Assembly: GCA_903825245.1 (NCBI GenBank) | Contig: CAIJZX010000037.1 | Location: 1 to 51,907, forward strand | DNA: 51,907 nt | From: Candidatus Kerfeldbacteria bacterium | GTDB lineage: Bacteria > Patescibacteriota > Patescibacteriia > SBBC01 > CAIJZX01 | Direction: 5' to 3' | Part shown: positions 31,371-38,687 of the stretch, piece after piece | How positions within the stretch are numbered: the first letter of the stretch is position 1 | Layout of the letters: each line of letters starts with the position of its first letter | The notes under the pieces: model-generated | What the model was told of the DNA's origin: nothing | Seen by the model: the letters and a program-made list of their open reading frames with translations, nothing else | Database searches by the model: none | Program-made: the position numbers and the translations under genes

Positions 31371-33983
31371 ATGAAAAATTTACACCGGATACTGATATTA
31401 CTTGTTACAGTCGTTGGTGCGTTTGCATTGTCATCCGCTCCGGCCCATGCAAATCAGTATTATAGTATCCCCAGTCCTCCCCACGAGCGGTTGAAGGATT
31501 TTTCGGTGGTTGAGGACAATGGGGTGTGGCATGCCTTTGCCATGTCGGTCTGTACCGACTCGCTGTGTGGTCATCCGAACTCGGTTATTTGGCACTACAT
31601 ATCGTATGATCTGGTCCATTGGACGAATCTTGGGATTGTGATCGCGCCGCGTACAGGTACGTCCGAGGCAGACCGTGATGATGTCTGGGCGCCAACGGTT
31701 TTTCGTGCCAATGGGCAGTGGTATATGTACTACACTGCCGTACAAGATGTTACAGGCGGTCCGACGACCTCTACAGCGCAGAAGATTGCCGTCGCCACCT
31801 CAAGCGATTTAATGACCTGGAACCGTACCACAAATAATGTGGTGTTCGATTGTAGTACGGTATCGTGGATGTATTGGGATCCGGCGGATCCTAATCACAC
31901 ATGGGATGGCGCCGCTTGTCGCGATCCGTACGTCATGTGGGATGCGGCCAACAACCGTTGGTTGATGAATGTCTCGACGCGACACATGGTGGGATGGAAC
32001 TACCCGATGATTGTCGGACAGTTGTGGTCGGATGACCTCCAAACCTGGCACGATCTTGGTTCCGTAGCTACAACAAGTGGTGGAGTTGCCGAATCATCGC
32101 ACATCATCTTCTTAAATGGGCAATATTATTTACTTTGGACCAGTAACTCAATCAAATGGGCAAGTGGTCCAACAGCTCAAGGGCCATTTACTGGGGTGAA
32201 CAATGTTGGTGGAAACTCTTGGGGCTATGCATCGGAGGCGCTCAGTATCGACAATCAAATGCTCTTCTTTTCTGTGGCGGGGTATGGCATCGTCGAAAAC
32301 TCTTTGTATGCGTCGAATGGTCAGCTTAATTCACAGCCAATACTTCTTGGCGAAACGGTGGTAAAAACAACTGTCTCGGTACCTGGCTTAACCGCTGACC
32401 AAAGTCCAGTATTAAAAAATGTTCCATTCTTACTCTATCGTGATAATGGCGATATGCAGTGGGACGCGAGCACCGATCTTTATGTCGGTTCATACATGTC
32501 GGATACCAATGGTTCGGTTACTGTCGGTGCATCACCGGGCCAGTATTGGCTCGTGCCCGATCCGAATGATTTTTCCGCTGGGAATGCCTTAGCGAAATAT
32601 GCGCCGACGAATTATGCGACACCGATTACGAGCACGTGGGGTTCACAAAGTTCTGCGTCTTGGACGGCGAGCGTCGCCGGTCGACGTTGGGTGATCGACT
32701 CTTCAGAAACCACCGTTTCACATGCGGTTATTCCGGCGACTGCTACCGCAACTGCCAGTACACCTTTTTCAGAAATTCATGGTATTTCTCTGGTCGGGTC
32801 TCATGTAGAAAACGCTACCCTGATGTTATCGAACGATAATGGCGATACGTGGTTGACGGTAGAAAATGGACAATGGGTTTCGGAGACGCTCGATGCTGAA
32901 CATGCAGCTACAGTGACGGACGTCAACGCGATCATTGATTCATTCCCAATCGGGGATGGTCAGCTTCAGTGGCAACTTTTCTTACCAGACAATTCAACCG
33001 TTATTGCGTTTGATGCTGCGCTCGACCATGGCCCAACCACACCGCAAATGATTGCGCCGCTGAACGGCGCCTACGTTGATGATCCATTGCCAACCTTGCA
33101 AATGCAAGGTGGAGATCAAGACGGTTCGTCGTTGATGTATGTTCTCCAGTACTGCAATGGCGGAGTGTGTCAAAGTATTGATTCACTTCAGACAAAAGCT
33201 TCTTGGACGGGTTTAGTGAATGGTGTTGCACCAGCCCAAACCTTGGTCAACTGGACATCACCACAGTACATAAATGGTTCGACGACTTGGCGTGTTCGTT
33301 CGGTTGATACTGGTGGAGCAGGTATGTGGTCAGACTGGACGGACTGGCAAAACTTGCAAACGCCGGATGCAATCAGTATCACATTTCCGCAAACAACTAT
33401 CGTCAGTACGACCAGCGTAATATTACATTGGGCGACGAACAATCCATCATACATCTATATTTGGTATTATGATGGCGCTGGAGTTGAGCATGATCTCTCC
33501 TTTGACTCAACATATACTACGAGTGGCTCAGTAACTATTACTGGCTTGAAAGCGGGGCGAACTTCATTATTCTACTTCGATGCAGTTGATAGCTATGGAC
33601 AAGAAAATGGTGATCCGGTACTTACAGTGAAGATGCCGACCGTGGCGACAACCGCCTCACAAATCAAGAGTGGGTATGATGGAACACTCTGTCATGTCAG
33701 CTGGCAGACCAGCGATAGTTCGATTGGCGCCCTGTCCTATGGATTTACCAATCAGCTTGGTCACACGGTCGTGGAAACTTCTTCTGGGACAGCGCACGAA
33801 GTAACCTTTAGTTGTAGTGTTGGTCAAACAATTTACTATCAAGTTTCTGGCCAAGGAGCAACACAATATACATCGGCGATCACGAAGTTTCTGGTACCAT
33901 CATTGGAGAATGTCTTTGACCAGGAATTACCTTTGCCGCTGCCGATAATGCGGCCGATTCCCGGCGGTTCACGACGAATGTAA
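31371..33983 (+). CDS. Secreted GH43-like beta-propeller protein, paralogue of the 21516 product
   Basis: 870 aa from ATG 31371 (MKNLHRILILLVTVVGAFAL), a clean signal peptide ending APAHANQ. The propeller (about 30-320) repeats the paralogue's landmarks: LKDFSVVEDNGVWHAFA, YDLVHWTNLG, DVWAPTVF, CRDPYVMWD and AESSHIIFLNGQYYLLWT. It is followed by a DNGDMQWD-type SdrD-B remnant, beta domains and two FN3-like repeats near 640-830. It ends LPLPIMRPIPGGSRRM without an anchor. Possible sugar-binding or hydrolytic function is inferred from fold only. Its terminator overlaps the next promoter. Confidence 0.8.
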   Translation: MKNLHRILILLVTVVGAFALSSAPAHANQYYSIPSPPHERLKDFSVVEDNGVWHAFAMSVCTDSLCGHPNSVIWHYISYDLVHWTNLGIVIAPRTGTSEADRDDVWAPTVFRANGQWYMYYTAVQDVTGGPTTSTAQKIAVATSSDLMTWNRTTNNVVFDCSTVSWMYWDPADPNHTWDGAACRDPYVMWDAANNRWLMNVSTRHMVGWNYPMIVGQLWSDDLQTWHDLGSVATTSGGVAESSHIIFLNGQYYLLWTSNSIKWASGPTAQGPFTGVNNVGGNSWGYASEALSIDNQMLFFSVAGYGIVENSLYASNGQLNSQPILLGETVVKTTVSVPGLTADQSPVLKNVPFLLYRDNGDMQWDASTDLYVGSYMSDTNGSVTVGASPGQYWLVPDPNDFSAGNALAKYAPTNYATPITSTWGSQSSASWTASVAGRRWVIDSSETTVSHAVIPATATATASTPFSEIHGISLVGSHVENATLMLSNDNGDTWLTVENGQWVSETLDAEHAATVTDVNAIIDSFPIGDGQLQWQLFLPDNSTVIAFDAALDHGPTTPQMIAPLNGAYVDDPLPTLQMQGGDQDGSSLMYVLQYCNGGVCQSIDSLQTKASWTGLVNGVAPAQTLVNWTSPQYINGSTTWRVRSVDTGGAGMWSDWTDWQNLQTPDAISITFPQTTIVSTTSVILHWATNNPSYIYIWYYDGAGVEHDLSFDSTYTTSGSVTITGLKAGRTSLFYFDAVDSYGQENGDPVLTVKMPTVATTASQIKSGYDGTLCHVSWQTSDSSIGALSYGFTNQLGHTVVETSSGTAHEVTFSCSVGQTIYYQVSGQGATQYTSAITKFLVPSLENVFDQELPLPLPIMRPIPGGSRRM

Positions 33984-34017
33984 TTCTTTCTCCTCACAAG
34001 TAAAAATAGTGCCCTAG

Positions 34018-34044
34018 CCACCATTGACAACATGGTGGTTTTGT
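34018..34044 (+). terminator. Terminator of the second GH43-like gene
   Basis: CCACCAT-TGACAAC-ATGGTGG followed by TTTTGTG. The loop contains most of the -35 box of the next promoter. Confidence 0.65.
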
Positions 34045-34052
34045 GATAGGTT
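34024..34052 (+). promoter_or_regulatory. Promoter of the 34106-34973 cassette
   Basis: TTGACA (34024-34029), 17-nt spacer ending TGTGA, TAGGTT (34047-34052). It overlaps the preceding terminator hairpin. Confidence 0.7.
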
Positions 34053-34105
34053 CCTCGGTCAAATACAACCGATAATTGTCCTCTGACAACTTGCAAGGAG
34101 GGTTT

Positions 34106-34402
34106 ATGCGCCCGCGGCTACTGAAGTATGTGATCGCCTTTGTGCTGGGCGCAGTCTTTATGGCCAGCGCAATATCAGCGGGACAGTACGTCGAGGGTCT
34201 CACCGTATCGACGACGTATGTCATCCGCTATGAGCATGGTGTCTACACGATTACGGTGTTACGGATCGGCAGTCGTTACCTCCATGGTCGGGATCGTATC
34301 ATCGCTTCTGGCCGACCGGATAACCAGGGATACATTCGTACGCGAGTGTTTGTACCATGCCCGCCCGCGGTGGCGCGCATCCTCATGCCGTTCGTACAGT
34401 AA
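34106..34402 (+). CDS. Small secreted/membrane-anchored orphan protein (98 aa)
   Basis: The start ATG 34106 is fixed by AAGGAGGG 4 nt upstream; the track's 34076 start is too early. N-terminal signal/anchor LKYVIAFVLGAVFMASAIS (about 5-23), then a short beta-looking region (TTYVIRYEHGVYTITVLRIG) and a Cys near the end (VPCPPAVARI). No family recognised. It shares a promoter and terminator with the next gene, 19 nt downstream, which also has a strong Shine-Dalgarno. Confidence 0.65.
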   Translation: MRPRLLKYVIAFVLGAVFMASAISAGQYVEGLTVSTTYVIRYEHGVYTITVLRIGSRYLHGRDRIIASGRPDNQGYIRTRVFVPCPPAVARILMPFVQ

Positions 34403-34421
34403 ACCTCAAGGAGGAAGTGTT

Positions 34422-34973
34422 ATGAGACGCTTGATTGTGCTGTGTCTGTCGATGATGCTGGTTGCGACGGTCGCTTCGGCTTGTGGTGTGCTGACGCGGC
34501 TGCAGTTGAATAGCCCAGCCGGCGAGTACATTGGCCAGGGCAAGTCGCTGTCGTACACGCCGGTTGACGGCAGTTTCCTGGTGACGCGCAACTTCGATAA
34601 CGGCATCTCAGTACAGTTCAAGAGTAGCACCAACAACGACTACTGGTACCTTGATTTCGCTAGCGCCGACAGGTCGCCGCTAGTTGCCGGCAAGTACAAG
34701 GGCGCGGAACGTTTCGGCTTCCAGTCTGCCGGGTGTCCCGGTCTGAGCATCACCGGCTGTGGCCGTGACTGTAATACGTTGACCGGTTTCTTCGAGGTCA
34801 AGCGCGTGGTGTACGATATCGATGGCTCTGTGCTCGAACTGTGGATCACCTTTAGCCAGTCATATGGCGGTTTCCAGCCGGCGTTGACTGGTGAGGTGTT
34901 GATCAACATCGCACCCGCGCTGACGCCGACGATCTCCGAGAGCTTTGGCGCGCTGAAGGCACGCTATCGGTAG
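34422..34973 (+). CDS. Secreted beta-domain protein with the GRxCNTLTG signature (183 aa)
   Basis: ATG 34422 has AGGAGGAAG 4-5 nt upstream. Signal peptide MRRLIVLCLSMMLVATVASA, then Cys, which could be a lipobox although the -3 residue is Ala. The mature part matches an unnamed extracellular domain I have seen in larger secreted proteins of soil bacteria: AGEYIGQGKSLSYT, WYLDFASADRSPLVAGKYKG, CPGLSITGCGRDCNTLTGFF and a final beta strand pair. Here it stands alone. Function unknown. Second gene of the cassette. Confidence 0.75.
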   Translation: MRRLIVLCLSMMLVATVASACGVLTRLQLNSPAGEYIGQGKSLSYTPVDGSFLVTRNFDNGISVQFKSSTNNDYWYLDFASADRSPLVAGKYKGAERFGFQSAGCPGLSITGCGRDCNTLTGFFEVKRVVYDIDGSVLELWITFSQSYGGFQPALTGEVLINIAPALTPTISESFGALKARYR

Positions 34974-35004
34974 ATCGGGACGTTTCCTGGTCAAAGTAAA
35001 CATT

Positions 35005-35041
35005 ACCATCCTGGCGTAAGCTCGGATGGTTTTTTCTTTTT
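35005..35041 (+). terminator. Terminator of the 34106-34973 cassette
   Basis: ACCATCC-(12-nt loop)-GGATGGT then TTTTTCTTTTT, the same tail style as at 11852 and 38095. Confidence 0.75.
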
Positions 35042-35047
35042 CTCCAG

Positions 35048-35137
35048 CACCACAATGATTGATTTGATGTTGTTCCGGAATTTATATTCTCGGACGAAAA
35101 AACATTGGCGCTGTACTAAACCCACTTCATTGTGGTG
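35048..35137. repeat. 90-bp unit bounded by 11-bp inverted repeats
   Basis: CACCACAATGA (35048-35058) and TCATTGTGGTG (35127-35137) are perfect inverted repeats, with near-complementary CCAG/TTGG outside. The interior has no ORF. It could be a long-range hairpin at the end of the DUF2079 gene or a small insertion. Confidence 0.4.
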
Positions 35138-35143
35138 TTGGAT

Positions 35144-36643
35144 TTACCGCTGAAATACGGTCAGAGAATCTTTTTCCATCACCAAATGCCAGGCGGGATC
35201 ACGTTTGATGGTTTGCTGAAAAACTTTCACCTGATCGGAAGTCATCGGCCAACTCGGGGCTCGCGGATCGAGGATGAGCCATTGAGCATTAGCTAGCGTC
35301 GGTGCTTGATAGATTCCTTGGCGATGGGCGAGATGTGGTACAAAAGCATCTTGCGCCGACACGGGCACCTTAGCTGGAATCTTGGCCAGCGCCGCATCCC
35401 AATCCTGTATTGGTCGGCTGAGAATTGTTGGATCAGAATATATCTTCCACGGCTGCAGTTTGCTGTATGTCCAGCCGGTGCCGGCAATGAGCATCAGCGC
35501 AAAAACCGCACTGACGCCGCGGAACCATTTCCAACGTTCTGCGTCGTGAGCAACATAGAGCACGCTGATGCCAAAAACCGCAACCATATTGAGTTGATAG
35601 TGGAACTGAAACAGCCAAATACCATACGAGCTTGTCCAGAAGCGCTCACCAAGGGCAAGTACGAGCAATGGCCATGTTGACCACGAGAGCAGCGGTAAAA
35701 AACCGCTGGTGGCTAACATCTCTTTCATGGTCAGTCGTTTATCCAGGTGATCAAAAAAGAATCCAAAGGTTCGAATCGGATGAACAATAATATTTTTTAC
35801 TAACAACATCGGCGTAGCGCCAACGGCGCTGTATTGATGCCAGTACGTATAGCCCTGTCCGTTAGAGATACTCGGAATAACAAGTCTGGTGATGAGGAAA
35901 AACGCGGAAATCCCAATCACCATCGTAGCCAGGGCATGCCAGATTGACCGGTCATGCCAGCCGGCACGACAGCGTCGAAGTACGAACATGAAGCCAAGTA
36001 GAGCAACGTAGAGTGTTAAGGATTCTTTGGTGAGTACAAGACCGCCAATAGCTGCCCAGTACCACCGCCAATGCCGAGACTCAAATGCCCAGACAGCAGA
36101 AAAAAATAGCACTGGTGCAAATGCGACTTCGTGAAAATCAAAATTCGTAGCCATGAGCATGCCAGGATTGGCGGCGATGGCAAAGGCGATAATGGCGGCC
36201 GGGATTGCAGGGAGTCGCAAGCGGTGGGCAACGGCGAAGACGATGGGGCCGACTAGTGCAAGAAGTGCTGCTTGGCCAATAAGTAAAACGACTGGTGAAT
36301 TGAATAGCCAATAGAGAGGAATGAAAAGAGAAATGATCGGGTGAAAATGATCCCCAAAAAGATTGGCAACACCTCGAATTGTGCTGGCTGGTGCTTGTAG
36401 TCGGCTGAGGTGCCAAATCGCTTGATCAAATATTGCCAGGTCAAAGGCGTGTGTTTCAAAAAACATGTGGCGCCACACGGCATTAACGGCGTACAGTGTT
36501 GCTACTACCGATGATGATATCCAAACATATGGCCATACTCGTTGGTATGATACCGTCCATCGTCGTGTGGCCCACCAACTCACGCCTCCAAGAACGGCCA
36601 CGAAGCCGAGTGTTGCCCAAGTTGTGACTGCAAATCCAAACAT
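35144..36643 (-). CDS. DUF2079 family membrane protein
   Basis: 499 aa with about ten hydrophobic segments. The DUF2079 hallmarks are clear: HAFDLAIFDQAIWHLSR (about 57-73), FGDHFHPIISLFIPLYWLF (about 90-108), NFDFHEVAFAPVLFFSAVW (about 168-186) and LVLTKESLTLYVALLGFMFV. The family resembles GT-C glycosyltransferases and may move sugars onto lipid- or protein-bound acceptors outside the membrane; function is not proven. The ATG overlaps the stop of xer by one base (TAATG), so both are in one transcript. Confidence 0.88.
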   Translation of the reverse strand: MFGFAVTTWATLGFVAVLGGVSWWATRRWTVSYQRVWPYVWISSSVVATLYAVNAVWRHMFFETHAFDLAIFDQAIWHLSRLQAPASTIRGVANLFGDHFHPIISLFIPLYWLFNSPVVLLIGQAALLALVGPIVFAVAHRLRLPAIPAAIIAFAIAANPGMLMATNFDFHEVAFAPVLFFSAVWAFESRHWRWYWAAIGGLVLTKESLTLYVALLGFMFVLRRCRAGWHDRSIWHALATMVIGISAFFLITRLVIPSISNGQGYTYWHQYSAVGATPMLLVKNIIVHPIRTFGFFFDHLDKRLTMKEMLATSGFLPLLSWSTWPLLVLALGERFWTSSYGIWLFQFHYQLNMVAVFGISVLYVAHDAERWKWFRGVSAVFALMLIAGTGWTYSKLQPWKIYSDPTILSRPIQDWDAALAKIPAKVPVSAQDAFVPHLAHRQGIYQAPTLANAQWLILDPRAPSWPMTSDQVKVFQQTIKRDPAWHLVMEKDSLTVFQR

Positions 36644-37590
36644 TAGCTCTTCCGTTTCTTGCCGTGATGCTGGCTGTAGATTTCTCGCAGTCGTGGATTG
36701 GTGATGTGGGTGTATATTTGCGTGGTTTGAATCGAGGCGTGGCCAAGCATCGCCTGGACGCTGCGAATATCGGCGCCGTTCATGAGCAAGTCGGTAGCGT
36801 AGGAATGTCGCAAAGTGTGTGGCGTGATGCGCTTCGTAATACCGGCGGCACGAGCGTAGTGGTCGACAAGACGCTGGATGGAGCGCGGCGTCAGATAGCC
36901 GACATCATTTCGTTTCATGCCGGCGCGATCTTGGCGCAGGAATAAATACGGTTCGGTATCGTGACGGCGATCGAGATATTCTTTAACCCACAATTTCGCC
37001 GCTGGCGACATGAAGACGATGCGGAGCTTATCGCCTTTACCGCGAACCGTAAATTCATCTTTGTGCAAGTTAATGTTGTCTTTTTTCAAACTGGCCAATT
37101 CGGAAACGCGAAGACCGGTCGAAAAGAGTAATTCGAGTATCGCTTTATCGCGGTAGGCGAGGAGATCACGATGCTCGCCGGCGAGGGGAGCACTCAAGAA
37201 TCGCTCTAAATCATCGCCTTCGAGAAAACTTACTTGGCGTTCGCTGGTTTTAGAAAGTTCGATTTTTTCAGCGGCCATGGTTTGCACATCATTGCGCGCT
37301 AAATACTTCAAGAACGACCGCAGGGCTATGAGGTGATAATTCTGCGTCGATTTCTTCAGCGTCTGACCACGTTGATTTGTTTGGCGATTGAGCCACAACC
37401 GAAAGTCACGCACATCATCGAGAGTAATTTGGCTTGGCTTCGTTAATTTTGAAATTTCAAAAAAACGAGTCAGATAAAAATCGTAATTCCGTCGTGTTAG
37501 CAGGCTTTTATTTTTCTCAACCTCAATATAGGTCAAGAAACGATTCTTCCACATCCCAAGTTCGGTTTGTTGTTTGTCGCCGTTAGCCAT
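36643..37590 (-). CDS. xer: Tyrosine recombinase XerC/XerD type
   Basis: 315 aa from ATG 37590 (MANGDKQQTELGMWKNRFLT). The track extends 47 codons further, beyond the promoter, which is rejected. SAM-like N-terminal domain, then catalytic residues: Arg in FSTGLRVSEL, Lys in RGKGDKLR, HTLRHSYATDLL, and LGHASIQTTQIYTH with the second His and the nucleophile Tyr. As the only recombinase in view it probably resolves chromosome dimers. Operon partner is the DUF2079 gene. The mRNA should be leaderless. Confidence 0.9.
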   Translation of the reverse strand: MANGDKQQTELGMWKNRFLTYIEVEKNKSLLTRRNYDFYLTRFFEISKLTKPSQITLDDVRDFRLWLNRQTNQRGQTLKKSTQNYHLIALRSFLKYLARNDVQTMAAEKIELSKTSERQVSFLEGDDLERFLSAPLAGEHRDLLAYRDKAILELLFSTGLRVSELASLKKDNINLHKDEFTVRGKGDKLRIVFMSPAAKLWVKEYLDRRHDTEPYLFLRQDRAGMKRNDVGYLTPRSIQRLVDHYARAAGITKRITPHTLRHSYATDLLMNGADIRSVQAMLGHASIQTTQIYTHITNPRLREIYSQHHGKKRKS

Positions 37591-37596
37591 GAAAGT

Positions 37597-37624
37597 ATTG
37601 TACGACACATGTACATAATTGCAA
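37597..37624 (-). promoter_or_regulatory. Leaderless promoter of xer
   Basis: Minus strand TTGCAA (37619-37624), 16-nt spacer, TACAAT (37597-37602), 6 nt before ATG 37590. Confidence 0.7.
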
Positions 37625-37637
37625 GTAGCGTTGTGGA

Positions 37638-37666
37638 TTGACGAGAAGCGGATTTTTACGTATACT
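37638..37666 (+). promoter_or_regulatory. Promoter of the first HTH cassette
   Basis: TTGACG (37638-37643), 17-nt spacer, TATACT (37661-37666). Leader of about 110 nt. Confidence 0.65.
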
Positions 37667-37782
37667 TTGACTTCTACGTTTTCGTACCTTTGAAAGCGGG
37701 GTTCAACATCGTCGCTGAGCCCTAGGCGCATACACCATTCTCACGGGAGCGACCGCATTGTTCCCGAGTTAGGAGGAAAGGG

Positions 37783-38064
37783 ATGTCCGAAAAAAGCGCC
37801 GAACACCATTTGTTCTCCAAACCAATCAAGCCCAGCCTTCAGGCACACGAATCGTTCGTCCAGCAGACTACCGATGATATTTGCGCCGAGATGAAACGAC
37901 AGGGTGTGACCGAAAGCACGTTGGCAGAGTGGATGGACATGCCTGAACCCAAGGTCAAAACGCTGCTGAACGGGAAGTGTTCGTCGCTCTGTGCTTTGGC
38001 TGAAGTATGCCTGGTGCTCGGCATCAGGCCAAGAAATTCTTTATTGGATGGAAACGAACCGTAA
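37783..38064 (+). CDS. Small HTH (XRE-like) protein (93 aa), tandem copy 1
   Basis: TAGGAGGAAAGGG directly precedes the ATG. Residues ~33-85 read as an XRE-type helix-turn-helix: ICAEMKRQGVTESTLAEWMD, MPEPKVKTLLNGKCSS and LCALAEVCLVLGIRPRNSL. A DNA-binding regulator is inferred; the target is unknown. It aligns with the 94-aa protein encoded 245 nt downstream, and both genes have the same cassette layout and almost the same terminator, pointing to a tandem duplication. Confidence 0.75.
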   Translation: MSEKSAEHHLFSKPIKPSLQAHESFVQQTTDDICAEMKRQGVTESTLAEWMDMPEPKVKTLLNGKCSSLCALAEVCLVLGIRPRNSLLDGNEP

Positions 38065-38094
38065 CCGCTGTTTGTTCTTTGTGTTGTAAATCGG

Positions 38095-38124
38095 GACGCT
38101 ACTTTTCACGTAGCGTCTTTTTTC
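38095..38124 (+). terminator. Terminator of HTH cassette 1
   Basis: GACGCTAC-TTTTCAC-GTAGCGTC then TTTTTT. Confidence 0.85.
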
Positions 38125-38167
38125 TTTTCTCCGTTTGTCTTCAGTTCATTTATACAAACCACATGCA

Positions 38168-38196
38168 TTGACAGTTTCAGTCAGTCATGATAGGTT
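38168..38196 (+). promoter_or_regulatory. Promoter of the second HTH cassette
   Basis: TTGACA (38168-38173), 17-nt spacer ending CATGA, TAGGTT (38191-38196). A second TTGACA at 38281 has no usable -10. Leader of about 105 nt. Confidence 0.7.
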
Positions 38197-38308
38197 GTGT
38201 CACCAATCAATACTGTTGTTCTTTTACTATTATGCTCCGACTCAGGGAGCTCCACATAGCTCACGCATTCACGACTCTTTTTGACATAGTTCAACTAGGA
38301 GGAACCGC

Positions 38309-38593
38309 ATGTCGAAACGCGTAGGAGAAGAACTTCTTGATGCGAGATCGTCGCAAACGCAGTCAGCGTTCGTCCGCCGAGTCATCATCATTGTTCGGGA
38401 GGAAATCGCCGCCCAGGGAATATCAGGCGATAGTCTTGCTCGTCAGTTGGAAGATTCGGAAGAGAAGGTTGCCGAAATCCTCGACTCTGACGATATATCA
38501 TTCCCCATGATGGCCAAGCTTTGTTTGGCGGTCGGTCTCGAACCGGGTCCGGCATTGAGCGAACGGCTGGATGCGGTCGATATAGGAGATTGA
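38309..38593 (+). CDS. Small HTH (XRE-like) protein (94 aa), tandem copy 2
   Basis: TAGGAGGAACCGC precedes the ATG. The HTH region reads IVREEIAAQGISGDSLARQL, DSEEKVAEILDSDDISF and MMAKLCLAVGLEPGPAL, position-for-position similar to copy 1. The turn region is more acidic than in copy 1, so DNA-binding ability may differ. Ends ERLDAVDIGD. The terminator T-tract overlaps the -35 of the CSLREA gene downstream. Confidence 0.75.
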   Translation: MSKRVGEELLDARSSQTQSAFVRRVIIIVREEIAAQGISGDSLARQLEDSEEKVAEILDSDDISFPMMAKLCLAVGLEPGPALSERLDAVDIGD

Positions 38594-38598
38594 TCTTT

Positions 38599-38626
38599 GA
38601 CGCTACTACCAAGTGGCGTCTTTTTC
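38599..38626 (+). terminator. Terminator of HTH cassette 2
   Basis: GACGCTAC-TACCAA-GTGGCGTC then TTTTTCTTTTT; same left arm as the terminator of cassette 1. Confidence 0.8.
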
Positions 38627-38629
38627 TTT

Positions 38630-38658
38630 TTGCGTTTATAAACAAAGACAGATATACT
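38630..38658 (+). promoter_or_regulatory. Promoter of the first CSLREA gene
   Basis: TTGCGT (38630-38635), 17-nt spacer, TATACT (38653-38658). Confidence 0.65.
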
Positions 38659-38687
38659 GTTTCTACGTACTAACTCACAACAATAGT

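Noticed and set aside
35306-36945. Plus ORFs across DUF2079 and xer
   Set aside because: Shadows of two clearly recognised minus-strand genes.
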